The translations under genes and the position numbers were made by a program. A stretch of DNA of 64,000 nucleotides from Gimesia maris. Lineage in GTDB: Bacteria > Planctomycetota > Planctomycetia > Planctomycetales > Planctomycetaceae. This document shows positions 28,721 through 38,620 of the stretch, piece by piece. The notes beneath the pieces are model-generated. The model saw only the letters and a program-made list of their open reading frames with translations. It searched no databases and was not told the origin of the DNA. The stretch covers positions 6,262,001-6,326,000 of the forward strand of contig NZ_CP042910.1 in assembly GCF_008298035.1 (NCBI RefSeq), written 5' to 3'. The first letter of the stretch is position 1, and the number at the start of each line of letters is the position of its first letter.

Positions 28721-29679
28721 ATCATGGCCCTGTTTTGAATTATGGTCCGTAGTAAAAGTAATTAAGTAGTTTGAAACTCAGTATTCGTCGCGTATTTTTT
28801 ACCCCTTTTTATTGGTCAGACAGACAGCAGCCCGCTTGAGTAGTTCCCTATAATCCAAGAGCAGCAGTTAAGGAATTTCCAGTATCAGGATAATTCATGT
28901 TCTTGGTAAGCTCATTCATGGTCAACATCCTCCCCGGCTGAGGCAAGTTATGTTGAGTCTGAACGCATACAGCATCGTAACTATTCCCTCTGCGAACAGG
29001 CAAACTTTCAATTATGAATTTTTGAACTCTCCAGTAAATAAAGATCGTGTTCAACAACCGTTTGCAGTACACGGCAAATTCCCAGGATCATATGATGCAA
29101 TGTGCATTAAAGTTCTAACTAACCCTCCCGGCTACAGCACATTAACTCGTGAATCACAGGGGGGAATCCCTTAATTTTTGCCGTATCAGCGACATTCTGA
29201 CATTATGTTTTTTTGTTCGCTGAACCTCGTTGACAATCAGCAGCAGGAGCATAAGATCATCTCACAGGTGAGTATCAAAGCAGGGATGCCGTTACAAAAT
29301 CTCTCTGAGATCGAGTAAACCGACAGGATGTCGGGACTTACCTGTTTATCTTTTACTGGGCAGTAATATCACGACAGACAGAGACCATTGAAGGTTCTTC
29401 TCTGCTGTTCTTTTACTGCGATACCTCCTCCCCCCCCAGTTAAAATGCTTCTGCATCACAGCGCATGGATCGGCGTCAATTCAACGAATTCCATTGCTGA
29501 AACTTCATCTGCAGGCTTTGTCGCTTCCGCTTAAATAGTGTAGACTGCCAGCAGAACCCCGCGAGAGTGCCTCGTTTCTTACTCAGGGATTGAAGAGAAC
29601 TCCAGACAAAAACCTGTTTTTCAGCCGGAAACAGATCCCTCTACATCTGATTTCCGTTGAATGGAATGGATAGAGTCAG
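28721..29679. other. Long gap with one possible micro-ORF
   Basis: 960 bases without a normal gene. On the minus strand an ATG at 28919 lies nine bases after GGGGAGG and opens 23 codons ending at 28848; the ribosome-binding site is good but the peptide is unknown. The rest is AT-rich with a C8 tract near 29435; the last 160 bases hold the mgtE promoter candidate. I looked for an M-box riboswitch before mgtE and saw none. Confidence 0.35.
29518..29546 (+). promoter_or_regulatory. Candidate promoter of mgtE
   Basis: TTGTCG (29518-29523), 17-base spacer, TAGACT (29541-29546), about 135 bases before the start codon. Confidence 0.3.
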
Positions 29680-31071
29680 ATGAATCAGCCGGATGAAACA
29701 ACAGAAAATATTGTCGTCGAACAGCCTGATGCCTGGGATCAGCTGGAGCAGATCGTCGCCGCCGGGGACCCTGACGCCGCGCATACGTTTTTGAAAGAAC
29801 TCCCACCCGGCGAAGATGCACGCATCATGGCGCAGTTGTCGGAGACAGAACAACATGAGTTCATCGCGCTGCTGGATGACGAAAACGCCGCCCGCCTGAT
29901 GGAGTCGCTACCCGAACTGCAGGCCGGGCAATTACTCTCCACATTACCCGCGGAACAAGCCGCTCATATCTTTGATGAGATGAACAGCGATGAGCAGGTC
30001 GACCTGCTGGATCAGCTGACAGATGCCCAGTCCGAAGCCATACTGGAAGAGATGGACCCGGAAGAGGCCGAGAATGTCCGCTTTCTGTCCAAGTATAATC
30101 GGCTCTGTGCCGGCGGGCTAATGATCACCGAACTGCTCTCCTTCCAGGAGACAGAGACGGTCGACGACGTGGTTTCGGACCTCCGTAAAAATGCCGAAAA
30201 GTACGCCGAATACAACGTGCAGTATATCTACGTCATCAACGCCGACCTGCAACTCGTAGGCGTGCTGCGGCTCCGTGATCTGCTGATGGCACCTCCGGGT
30301 CGCAAGCTTTCCAAAATGATGATTGCCAATCCACACAGCTTTCCCGACATGACCCCGCTCCAGGATCTGCTGCACTTCTTCGACGCTCACCCCTTGTTTG
30401 GTCTGCCTGTCGTTGACGAGAACAACGTTCTGGTCGGCGTCGTCAGGCGGGAAGACGTCGAAGCCGCCAGTGAAGAACTGGCAGGTAAAACCTTTCTGCG
30501 ATTCGCGGGGATTATGGGCGGGGAAGAACTCCGCAGCCTGCCCCTCAAAACCCGCAGTGCCCGCCGCCTGTCGTGGCTCAGTATCAACATCCTGTTGAAT
30601 ATTGTCGCCGCCAGTATCATCGCCATGTACGAAGAGACTCTGGAAAGTGTGATCGCACTGGCCGTCTTTCTGCCCATCGTCTCCGACATGAGTGGCTGCA
30701 GCGGCAACCAGGCCATCGCGGTCAGCACGCGGGAACTGGTGCTCGGCGTCATCCGACCCAGCGACTGGTTACACGTCTTCCGCAAGGAATTCGGTTTGGG
30801 AATCGTCAACGGCCTCGCCCTCGGTATTTTACTGGGAGGTGTCGCCTACATCTGGAAAGGCAACCCCTACCTCGGCCTGGTCATCGGCGGAGCACTGGCC
30901 TTGAACACGCTGATGGCGGTCTGCCTGGGTGCCTTGATCCCTCTACTGCTGAAGGGCTTCAAACTGGACCCCGCCCTCGCCTCCGGCCCGATCCTGACCA
31001 CCCTCACCGACATGTGCGGCTTCTTCCTCGTCCTCTCCTTCGCCCAGGCCCTGCTCCCCTGGCTGATTTGA
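29680..31071 (+). CDS. mgtE: Magnesium transporter MgtE
   Basis: 463 residues, normal length. N domain (residues ~1-125, superhelical, with DEMNSDEQVDLLDQL), CBS pair (~130-255; GVLRLRDLLMAPPGRKL and GVVRREDVEAASEEL), plug helix, then five membrane helices (from ~residue 285) including the pore signature region PIVSDMSGCSGNQAIAVSTREL. Inner-membrane Mg2+ channel gated by cytosolic Mg2+ bound between N and CBS domains. Codon use is GC-rich, unlike the AT-rich island that starts just after it. Confidence 0.95.
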   Translation: MNQPDETTENIVVEQPDAWDQLEQIVAAGDPDAAHTFLKELPPGEDARIMAQLSETEQHEFIALLDDENAARLMESLPELQAGQLLSTLPAEQAAHIFDEMNSDEQVDLLDQLTDAQSEAILEEMDPEEAENVRFLSKYNRLCAGGLMITELLSFQETETVDDVVSDLRKNAEKYAEYNVQYIYVINADLQLVGVLRLRDLLMAPPGRKLSKMMIANPHSFPDMTPLQDLLHFFDAHPLFGLPVVDENNVLVGVVRREDVEAASEELAGKTFLRFAGIMGGEELRSLPLKTRSARRLSWLSINILLNIVAASIIAMYEETLESVIALAVFLPIVSDMSGCSGNQAIAVSTRELVLGVIRPSDWLHVFRKEFGLGIVNGLALGILLGGVAYIWKGNPYLGLVIGGALALNTLMAVCLGALIPLLLKGFKLDPALASGPILTTLTDMCGFFLVLSFAQALLPWLI

Positions 31072-31109
31072 GAAGAACGGCTGACAGGAAATCAACCAGG
31101 GGCAAAAGA

Positions 31110-31158
31110 AAAAGAGCCGCCGAGGAGAGTCGAACTCCTGACCAATGCATTCCGAATG
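31110..31158 (-). repeat. Third, decayed copy of the tRNA-Thr 3' part (old attachment site)
   Basis: 49 bases matching 52107-52155 with three mismatches; the first 34 bases (T arm and acceptor side) are identical. Not a functional tRNA. It lies between mgtE and the DUF3147 gene and marks the outer edge of the metal-efflux segment. Confidence 0.8.
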
Positions 31159-31287
31159 GGACAAGATCCGGCGTCTGAAAACCAACCGCTAAAAATCCAG
31201 ACGTTTGGGGCTTTTCTTTTTGCTCTCAGGGTTGTCAGTGAGTGTTGGTGACGTTTCTCTGCACGCGCTGCCAGTCTTTTGATCTGT

Positions 31288-31632
31288 TTATTGAACACCC
31301 AGTTTCTTTAAACAGAAAACCATTCCCAGATAGAAGCAGATCATTATTGCTGTTGAGATTCCGAAACTGGAACTAAAGCCGACTCCTTTTTTCAACAGAA
31401 ACGGCAGTAACAGAAAAAAGGAGAGTGATGGCAGGACCAGCCAGAAGATGTTTCGGGACAATTCAGCGACTTTGTCGGTACTTCCTGTGTCAATATAGAG
31501 CCAGATCATTCCCAGAAAGGAAACGAGTGGCAAGGAGGCCAGGGCACCGCCTAACAGTGAACTGCGTTTCGAGACTTCTGATACGGCGACAACAACAACT
31601 GCGGTTAAAGCCACCTTAATGAAATAATACAT
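31288..31632 (-). CDS. DUF3147 family small membrane protein
   Basis: 114 residues from the ATG at 31632, supported by GGAGG seven bases upstream. Four membrane helices, with the family signature in helix 2 (SKRSSLLGGALASLPLVSFLGMIWLYIDT read in two parts). Function of the family is unknown; its members are often near transport genes. It is the last gene of the metal-efflux run, same strand, about 125 bases after the lipoprotein gene. Confidence 0.8.
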   Translation of the reverse strand: MYYFIKVALTAVVVVAVSEVSKRSSLLGGALASLPLVSFLGMIWLYIDTGSTDKVAELSRNIFWLVLPSLSFFLLLPFLLKKGVGFSSSFGISTAIMICFYLGMVFCLKKLGVQ

Positions 31633-31758
31633 GGTTTGCCTCCGCACTTTCTGTGGTGAGTGTCTTCAGTCACATTCTCAAAAGTCTCCTCTGGCTGTCG
31701 CTTGAGTGATTCACCCAGGCGACAGCCAGCAGGTAGACCAATGGTTCAATTGAGTGAA

Positions 31759-32256
31759 TTATTCCTGGAACTCACCCTGAGACGGTTTACCGTCGATTTC
31801 ACCCAGTACAGTTCCGGAAAAATCAGCAACATTGCCAATTCCGGGATCAGTCCCGACGAATTTGGCAGCTTTTCCATCCGTCGCATCCTGAGGAAGCATT
31901 TTGACGGTCATGGGAGGCACGACTATGCCTTCTGCCGTTTTCGTTTCCTTGATCGACAGTGTCAGCTCCTTCGCAGCCACCGGGCCAGCTGATTTCTCAT
32001 CTGCTCCCAGAAACAGAATCGTACATTCCTGCTTGGGATGATCCACCGTGAATTCCGCATGGTACTTACCCATATCAAAGACGACCCCGCCATTCGGTCC
32101 GGTCCCATGCGAATGAGCATCGGCATGGCTCTCTTCTGTCTGTGCTGCTGGCGGTGGGGATGTCTCTTTGGGAGCAGTGTCCGAGTTCCCTTTATCTGCA
32201 CAACCGGCAATCAGAAGTGCGGCGAACAGTGAGCTAGAGATTTTCAAGTTCATCAT
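31759..32256 (-). CDS. His-rich lipoprotein of the efflux locus
   Basis: 165 residues with lipobox IAGC (Cys ~19). A short HADAHSHGTGPNGG stretch near residue 45 could bind metal; the following ~110 residues form a beta domain (VVFDMGKYHAEFTVDHPKQECTILFLG). It is separated by 28 bases from the CusA-like gene. Probably a periplasmic accessory that buffers or hands over metal to the pump; this role is inferred from place and composition. Confidence 0.75.
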   Translation of the reverse strand: MMNLKISSSLFAALLIAGCADKGNSDTAPKETSPPPAAQTEESHADAHSHGTGPNGGVVFDMGKYHAEFTVDHPKQECTILFLGADEKSAGPVAAKELTLSIKETKTAEGIVVPPMTVKMLPQDATDGKAAKFVGTDPGIGNVADFSGTVLGEIDGKPSQGEFQE

Positions 32257-32284
32257 TTTGTTTTCCTTTTTTTAGAGAAATCAA

Positions 32285-35200
32285 TCAAGTGTGTTGTTGT
32301 GTGGCAGCTCGCAGCAGTTCTTCGTCAGAACTTTCACTGCGAACCAGGCGTTCGGCATCCTTGCCTGAGAATTTCCAGAACAGTCCAGGGTGAATAAAGA
32401 ATTCACAAAAAGTGGATGTCACCAGCCCTCCCAGAATGACAGTAGCCACGGGATAGAGAATTTCCAGCCCCGGTTTATTCCCCCCCACGACCAGCGGAAT
32501 GAGTGCAATCCCGGCGGTCAATGCGGTCATCAGCACTGGAGCCAGGCGTTCCAGGCTCCCCCGCAGTACCATCTGGGGAGAAAATGCTTCTCCCTCTTCT
32601 TCCATTAAATGGAAATAATGTGTCACAAGCAGAATGCCATTCCGCACGGCAATTCCCCCCAGTGACACAAAGCCGACCATGCTGGCGACGGTCAGGGTCT
32701 GGTCGGTTAGAACCAGCGCAAAGACACCGCCGATGAACGCCGTCGGAATGGCGTTCAAAATCTGAAACGTGATGCGGGCTGAGGGATAGAGCATCATCAG
32801 TACGATAAAGATGCCGGCAACAGAGACGGCTGCCAGAATCGTAATCAGGAAGGTGGCAGAACGCTGAGCTTCAAACTGTCCGCCGAACTCGACAAAGTAG
32901 CCGGTGGGCAATTCGACCTGTTCACGCACCTGTTTTTCAATTTCCTCCACCGTACTGGCCAGGTCACGGCCCGACACATTACAGCGAATGGTTTGTCGTC
33001 TGCGAACATTTTCCCGGTTGACCAGATTAGGTCCACTGGCAGAGCCCGGAAAGTCTGCAACCTCCCGCAAACGTATCTGTCCTCTGCCATCAGGGAGTTC
33101 GAGACGCAGGGCTCCCAGATTATAAGGATCAGAACGATAGGGTTCGTCGAGTTTGACGATCAGGTCAAATCGCCGTTGTCCTTCCAGGACCTGAGAAACG
33201 GCTTCCCCTTTTAACGCTGTTTCCACGAAATCAGCGACATATTCACGGCTCAAACCGAAGTAAGCCAGCTCTTCCGGCTTCAATACCACGTGTAGTTCAT
33301 CGACCCGTTCCTGCGGATCGATAATAGGAGGCGTCACGCCGGGAATGTCAGTGATCGCATCCCGCACATCGCCTGCCAGTTCGCGCAGCTTGTCCAGATC
33401 GTCTCCATAAATTTTTATCCCAACCTGGGCTTTGACTCCAGACAACATATGACTGATCAGGTGTGAAAGTGGCTGCTCTGCCTCAATACCCACTCCGGGG
33501 ACATTCGTTTTCATATCTGTCAGTAATGTTTCCAGAAATTCATCGCGATCGTAGTTGGCATCCTGGTTCATTGTGAGAATATACTCTCCCACATTGACAG
33601 GTTGAGCATGTTCATCCCGTTCAGCGCGACCGGTACGGCGGAAAAAGTGCAATACCGGCCCCTGTGGGTTTTCTTGGGATTTCTGCATTTTGACCAACTG
33701 GGCATCGATCAGTGAAGAGGCTTCATTGGAAGCTTTCAGGGACGATCCTCCAGGCAAGGTGACATTGATCTGCACGCTTCCTTCATCGAACTTCGGTAAA
33801 AAGTCAGCTCCCAGTTTGGAAAGTTCCCAGACACTGACACCAACGAGAACCCAGGTCAGCACCAGCAATATTCCAGCTCGTCGCATACTAAACCGGATCA
33901 AAAACCCAGCTCCCCACTTGAGAAGTTGTAACAGTCGTCCGTCCGTATGATCATGGGTTGCCTTTGCCTGAGGCAGCAGATAGTAGGACAGTACCGGCGT
34001 TACAGACAACGAGACCAGCAGAGAGGCTAGAATGGAAACGATATAGGCAATGCCCAGGGGAACAAACAGGCGTCCTTCGACTCCCGATAAGGCGAACAGA
34101 GGCATGAAAGCGAGCACGACCACAGCAGTTCCAAAAATAATGGCAGAACGGATTTCCCGGCTGGCTTCATACACGACTACTATGGCGGGTTTCGGATCAG
34201 GGCTCAGGTTATTTTCTCCCAGACGACGAAAAATATTCTCCACATCCACAATCGCATCGTCGACAAGTTCCCCAATGGCAACTGCAATTCCCCCCAAAGT
34301 CATTACATTGATCGACAGTTCGGTCCCCGTGATCATTCCCACGATTCGGAACACAAGCGTCGTGATCACCAGTGACAGGGGAATTGCCGTCAATGTAATA
34401 AAGGTCGTACGCAGATTTAACAGAAACAGGAACAGCACGATCACCACCAGCACGGCACCAATCACCAGGGCTTCTTCCACATAGTAGATCCCCCGATCAA
34501 TAAAGCTTTTAAGCTTGAACAGTTTTGTATTGATGACAATATCGGCGGGCAGTGACGTTTCCGCATCATGCAGCGCCGCCATCACATTATCAGTCAGTTT
34601 CCTGGTATCGGCGTGGGGCTGTTTGACAATCGTAATCACCACACCTGCGTGTCCATCGATACTGGCATCACCACGCTTCGGTGCAGGACCTTCGACGATT
34701 TCCGCTACATTCTCCAGCAATACGGCACGGTCGCCTTTCATTTTAACTGGAGCCCTGCGCAGTTCTTTCAGCACATCAGACGTGAGCGCTCCCAGGCGAC
34801 CAATCACACGCACTGGGCGTTCGGTCTGGCCGCTCAGAATAAATCCGCCACTGGTATTCAAATTATTCGATTGAACTGCGGCTTCAACATCCTGCAATGA
34901 AACGTTATATTCCTGTAGCTTGAGGGGATCGACTAGCACCTGATATTGCTTTTGATCGCCTCCCATTACAATGATTTCAGCAATGCCATTTAATTTCAGT
35001 AAGCGTGGCCTGATTAACCAGTCCGCTGTCGTGCGGAGTTCCATTCGTTCTTCCAGAGGAGTCGGAAAGACGACTTCATAGGATCGTTGATTCCAGATCA
35101 ATGACACCTCTCGCCCAGGTTCGTCCCGGCTCCATTCCGGATTCTGAATTTCCACTTTCTGCCACCGACTGAGATCGTTGCGTTCGACAGGATTCCAGAG

Positions 35201-35725
35201 GGTCAGGATCGGCTTCCCCTCCCGTTCGGTACGCTCAGCCAACAGGCCAGTCTGCCCAACCGGGATCAACGTCCCCCCTTGAGGTCCTTTGCGGCGATGA
35301 ATTCCCACATGCAGAATCTGCCCCATAATTGAGGCCTGCGGTGTCATGACCGGACGGATCCCTGGCGGCATGGGTACATTCGCCAGGCGTTCCGAGACGA
35401 TCTGACGGGCATAGCGAGGTTCGGTCTGCCAACTGAACTCGATATAAATCACGTTCATGCCCTGGCTGGACTGACTGCGCACATCTTCGACTCCGTTAGC
35501 CCCCAGAATGGCGGTTTCGATAGGATACGTCACCAGTGTTTCCACCTCTTCAGACGACATGCCGGGACACTCGGTCAGAATGACCACGCGCGGTCGGTCC
35601 AGATCGGGAAAGACATCGATTGGTAATGTCGTCGTCAGATAGCCGCCGTACGCCAGAATGACAATACAGGCAGCCAGAACCAGAGTTCGGTGTGTTAACG
35701 AAAGTCGGATAATAGAATTAAGCAT
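32285..35725 (-). CDS. Heavy-metal efflux RND transporter, CusA/CzcA family
   Basis: 1146 residues, inner-membrane proton-driven pump. Twelve membrane helices in the RND order, N-terminal helix then porter loop (PIDVFPDLDRPRVVILTECPGMSSEEVE broken at helix end), and helix 4 with the charged motif AIGELVDDAIVDVENIFRR. The family length is ~1040; the extra ~80 residues lie in the first porter loop near residue 140-230 (HRRKGPQGGTLIPVG ... LTLWNPVERNDLS), absent from CusA. Metal could be Cu/Ag or Zn/Co/Cd. Followed by a lipoprotein, preceded by the adaptor. No outer-membrane TolC/CusC gene is in the window. Confidence 0.93.
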   Translation of the reverse strand: MLNSIIRLSLTHRTLVLAACIVILAYGGYLTTTLPIDVFPDLDRPRVVILTECPGMSSEEVETLVTYPIETAILGANGVEDVRSQSSQGMNVIYIEFSWQTEPRYARQIVSERLANVPMPPGIRPVMTPQASIMGQILHVGIHRRKGPQGGTLIPVGQTGLLAERTEREGKPILTLWNPVERNDLSRWQKVEIQNPEWSRDEPGREVSLIWNQRSYEVVFPTPLEERMELRTTADWLIRPRLLKLNGIAEIIVMGGDQKQYQVLVDPLKLQEYNVSLQDVEAAVQSNNLNTSGGFILSGQTERPVRVIGRLGALTSDVLKELRRAPVKMKGDRAVLLENVAEIVEGPAPKRGDASIDGHAGVVITIVKQPHADTRKLTDNVMAALHDAETSLPADIVINTKLFKLKSFIDRGIYYVEEALVIGAVLVVIVLFLFLLNLRTTFITLTAIPLSLVITTLVFRIVGMITGTELSINVMTLGGIAVAIGELVDDAIVDVENIFRRLGENNLSPDPKPAIVVVYEASREIRSAIIFGTAVVVLAFMPLFALSGVEGRLFVPLGIAYIVSILASLLVSLSVTPVLSYYLLPQAKATHDHTDGRLLQLLKWGAGFLIRFSMRRAGILLVLTWVLVGVSVWELSKLGADFLPKFDEGSVQINVTLPGGSSLKASNEASSLIDAQLVKMQKSQENPQGPVLHFFRRTGRAERDEHAQPVNVGEYILTMNQDANYDRDEFLETLLTDMKTNVPGVGIEAEQPLSHLISHMLSGVKAQVGIKIYGDDLDKLRELAGDVRDAITDIPGVTPPIIDPQERVDELHVVLKPEELAYFGLSREYVADFVETALKGEAVSQVLEGQRRFDLIVKLDEPYRSDPYNLGALRLELPDGRGQIRLREVADFPGSASGPNLVNRENVRRRQTIRCNVSGRDLASTVEEIEKQVREQVELPTGYFVEFGGQFEAQRSATFLITILAAVSVAGIFIVLMMLYPSARITFQILNAIPTAFIGGVFALVLTDQTLTVASMVGFVSLGGIAVRNGILLVTHYFHLMEEEGEAFSPQMVLRGSLERLAPVLMTALTAGIALIPLVVGGNKPGLEILYPVATVILGGLVTSTFCEFFIHPGLFWKFSGKDAERLVRSESSDEELLRAATQQHT

Positions 35726-35734
35726 GGCGTACCT

Positions 35735-37174
35735 CTATTTCCCTTCTTCTTCGTTCTTGTGGAGACTGCCATCCGCATGAATGTGGTAGCCTTCCGGCAG
35801 GTCATTTCCTGAGGACGACTTCAGCATGCGGTTGAGTTGTTCAGCAGATCCCTGTACTACAAACGAACCCGGTGTGAGTGACCCGTCATTAGCAATGACG
35901 GTATGTCGGCGATCCCGCTCCAGCACACGTACTGGTTTCCGGTAAAAGGTATTCACATTCTGAGTGAAGACAAAAGCCTCTGCTCCATCACGGGCAACCG
36001 CATCAGCCGGAAGTACAAACACGTTCTCCAGTTCTTCTACCCGGATGGACAGCCGGACTTTCTGCCCGGGTCGAAAACGCCAGAGAACCTGTGTCTGACC
36101 ATCTCGTCGCACGAGCCGGGACTCATTTTCCAGGGACATGCGGAACGCAAAAGTTCGATTCACCGGATCAACGACATTCGAGAGATACTCGATCAGAAAA
36201 CGCTGCTTCACTGCAGGCCAGTGACTCGCAGCGCTTTCCTGGAAGTCAACCTCAACAGGCCAAACCTCGTGCACGCTGCGTTCCAGCAATTGTGTTTCGT
36301 CCCGAAAGGCACGCCCCTCAATCGCCAGCAATCGATGGTTTGCCAACAGACACAGCATCTCACCCGTTTTGACCTGTTGTCCCAGATCGATCTTACATTC
36401 TTGAACCTCGAATGTAACAGGTGCCTCCGGTCTGGAGTTTTTTCCAGTCGATTTCGTAACGGCTGGTTTTTTCAACATGCCCCCTTGGCTCATTCGATCC
36501 GGAACGAGTATATCCAGATCCCTGACGAAATCGCCGGAAGAGATTTTCTGCAACTGCTCGTGCGAAAAACCACGACTGAGAAGTTCATGCTGGTACCCTT
36601 TGATTGCCACTTGCAGACGTTTGATCTCATTGGCAACCTCAATGATCCGAGCTTCGGGAATCGCTCCGCGTGTTGACTCCAGGCGTTTTTTCTTTGTCGC
36701 TGCCAGCGCGATGTTCTGAGTGTCTTTAAACAGATTGGTCTGAGTCTGCTGAAGTGTTTCACTGAGAATTCGTATCGTGTAAAGCACTTCGCCTGGCTGG
36801 ACTGTATCCCCCGGATAATAATTCATTTTTTCAACGACGCCATCAACGGGAGAAATCACCCCCTGATCACTGCGCCCCGGACGATCCACGATCATCCCCG
36901 GAACCTGGAGCGTTTTCCAGTAAGTCTCGGGAAGCTCCGATTTCACTTTCAACCCCAGATTGGCAATCGCCTGATCCGAAAGAATGATCTTTTCCTGTTC
37001 CGAGGCTTTCGATTGATCTCCCTGTTTCTCGACAGCAGCTGCGCGGTTTACCTCGCCTGGCTGTTTCTGATCTGACAGAGGCATCCATTGATCACGCCAG
37101 ATAAAAACCGCTACGATCAAAACAGCGATACTGATACCCAGGACTGGTTTCATAAATTGAAGAAATATCTTCAT
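35735..37174 (-). CDS. RND efflux periplasmic adaptor (CusB/HlyD family)
   Basis: 479 residues. One N-terminal membrane helix (PVLGISIAVLIVAVFIW), lipoyl half-motif (GVISPVDGVVEKMNYYPGDTV), long hairpin helices (residues ~130-230), second lipoyl half near residue 265, and a beta-barrel (RFRPGQKVRLSIRVEELENVFVLPADAV). Links the RND pump to an outer-membrane channel. It ends nine bases before the pump gene, so the two are co-translated. The C-terminal LPEGYHIHADGSLHKNEEEGK (split) carries histidines that may touch metal. Confidence 0.92.
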   Translation of the reverse strand: MKIFLQFMKPVLGISIAVLIVAVFIWRDQWMPLSDQKQPGEVNRAAAVEKQGDQSKASEQEKIILSDQAIANLGLKVKSELPETYWKTLQVPGMIVDRPGRSDQGVISPVDGVVEKMNYYPGDTVQPGEVLYTIRILSETLQQTQTNLFKDTQNIALAATKKKRLESTRGAIPEARIIEVANEIKRLQVAIKGYQHELLSRGFSHEQLQKISSGDFVRDLDILVPDRMSQGGMLKKPAVTKSTGKNSRPEAPVTFEVQECKIDLGQQVKTGEMLCLLANHRLLAIEGRAFRDETQLLERSVHEVWPVEVDFQESAASHWPAVKQRFLIEYLSNVVDPVNRTFAFRMSLENESRLVRRDGQTQVLWRFRPGQKVRLSIRVEELENVFVLPADAVARDGAEAFVFTQNVNTFYRKPVRVLERDRRHTVIANDGSLTPGSFVVQGSAEQLNRMLKSSSGNDLPEGYHIHADGSLHKNEEEGK

Positions 37175-37406
37175 AACGGACCCTCTAAGTGCTGCGAATC
37201 ATGGATGGAATAAGTGATCTCACAAGCGCAACTGTAATCTGCAGACAACGTAGACCGACCACAGAATGAAAAACGAGCTTGCTGAAGAATTCGCAGCTTC
37301 GCTGGTAAAAATAAACCAGCATTTTTTAAGAAATTCTTCGACGCCAAAAGAGAAAGTAGAACAAGAGTCCGTCAGAGAAATGACGGCCTGCACAAATGGC
37401 GCACGC

Positions 37407-37883
37407 TTAGATCAGAAAAGCGTGGTGGCGGAGAAAGAGAAGAGATTCGGGACCGGGTGAGGCGCAATCAGGCCTGCGCCATTCTGACGAAACACCGAAT
37501 ATCGGGCAGGAAAATGGATCTGCGTCAATTACGTTCCAGTAAAAAGACACTAACAATTCTGTTTTCAGCGTAGACCGCGGACCACAGGACAGGTCAGCAC
37601 GATTAAGATAGACGGCAGAGGAATCATGATCAAAAGGAGATTCCACTTCAGGAGTCGCCGGCTGACCTTGGTCCGCATCAGCATGCTCCTCATGCACATG
37701 GCAGTGAGTCCCATGCGAATGCCCATGCCCATGCTGCTCTTTTTCAGCAGATAGATCGAGATGAATATGAGTGCGTAAGTCATGCCCGACAGGCTGATTT
37801 CCAGCATGTGAATGCCCGAAAGTGACCGACTGCGTCAGTAACACAAAGGGAATCAAGATCAGGGACACGAAATTGCAATACAT
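37407..37883 (-). CDS. Secreted histidine-rich protein of the efflux locus
   Basis: 158 residues with a signal peptide (LILIPFVLLTQSVTFG). Then a His-rich belt: HGHGHSHGTHCHVHEEHADAD at residues ~51-71 (read as two pieces), plus HSHAG near residue 24. Most likely a periplasmic metal-binding protein. It is the first gene in the direction of transcription, ~230 bases before the adaptor gene. The C-terminal ~80 residues are unassigned. Confidence 0.7.
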   Translation of the reverse strand: MYCNFVSLILIPFVLLTQSVTFGHSHAGNQPVGHDLRTHIHLDLSAEKEQHGHGHSHGTHCHVHEEHADADQGQPATPEVESPFDHDSSAVYLNRADLSCGPRSTLKTELLVSFYWNVIDADPFSCPIFGVSSEWRRPDCASPGPESLLFLRHHAFLI

Positions 37884-38212
37884 ATTTACCTATTTCCAAA
37901 AGACGAAATGATTCTAGCATCAGGATCAGTAAAGTCCAGATCAAGTCAATAAAACAGGCAATACTAAGTTGCCATCAATTATCAAATAAAACTGATGAAC
38001 AGGTCAAATTTGCCTGAATCATGATAACTCAACCTGCAGTGCGGACTCATAAATGACATTTTATATTTGAGCCGATGTTCTACTCTCACAGAAAGCCGTT
38101 CAGAGTTAAGCTTCCGCGGTTGATGCTCTCAACAGATTAAATATCCGTGCTTCTGTTTTAGGGCAGTTCTGATTTGAGAGTACGGCTGCCAGCAACAAAT
38201 CGGGGAGCGAAA
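37884..38212. other. Intergenic region, edge of two mobile segments
   Basis: AT-rich, no gene seen; should contain the promoter of the His-rich/efflux genes. It ends at the perfect tRNA-Thr copy. Confidence 0.4.
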
Positions 38213-38261
38213 AAAAGAGCCGCCGAGGAGAGTCGAACTCCTGACCTACGCATTACGAATG
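38213..38261 (-). repeat. attL: Left attachment site: perfect 49-bp copy of tRNA-Thr 3' part
   Basis: Identical base for base to 52107-52155, same orientation, covering the anticodon loop to beyond the discriminator base. Together with the intact tRNA and the adjacent integrase at the other end it bounds a 13.9-kb element. Confidence 0.9.
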
Positions 38262-38335
38262 GAGCAAGAGGAATAGTATAATCTACTATTGTAGACTCAT
38301 ATCCAACATGTCTAGCGTTTGAGCTTGCAGACGAA

Positions 38336-38620
38336 TTATTTGAGCAGGGTGTGAACACCATTAGAACGCCGCGCGGATGCGGGCGTAGGTGGCATTTGCG
38401 GTGACGCGCGTGAAACCATTTTGATCCCGCGCGGCATCGTCTCTATTCTCTTCTGTCTGCCTTTGTGCTCCAGCGCTTTCAGATGATCAGAAACGCCGTT
38501 GGTAGATCTGATACCGAAGGCTGCACCAATCTCCCGTACTGTTGGGGAGAGGCCATTCCTGGCGTTATAGGTTCGGATAAAACTCAACAGTTCTTTTTGT
38601 CTTTCGGTTAGTCTCTTCAT
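38336..38620 (-). CDS. LexA-like DNA-binding domain protein without peptidase domain
   Basis: 94 residues. Residues 1-70 are a LexA N-terminal winged helix (LTERQKELLSFIRTYNARNG, SPTVREIGAAFGIRSTNGVSDHLKALEHKG read in pieces, PRGIKMV). The autoproteolytic S24 domain (Ala-Gly cleavage site, Ser/Lys pair) is absent; the C-terminal 25 residues are Pro/Ser-rich and unrelated. AAGG seven bases before the ATG. Could be an element repressor regulated without self-cleavage, or a truncated LexA. First gene at the left end of the island. Confidence 0.75.
   Translation of the reverse strand: MKRLTERQKELLSFIRTYNARNGLSPTVREIGAAFGIRSTNGVSDHLKALEHKGRQKRIETMPRGIKMVSRASPQMPPTPASARRSNGVHTLLK

Noticed and set aside
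29400-29679. M-box (Mg2+) riboswitch before mgtE
   Set aside because: The conserved M-box core could not be found; only a possible sigma-70-like promoter is visible.
38220-38290. A tRNA gene at the left attachment site
   Set aside because: Only the 3' part is present; the 5' half of the cloverleaf is missing, so it is an att remnant.
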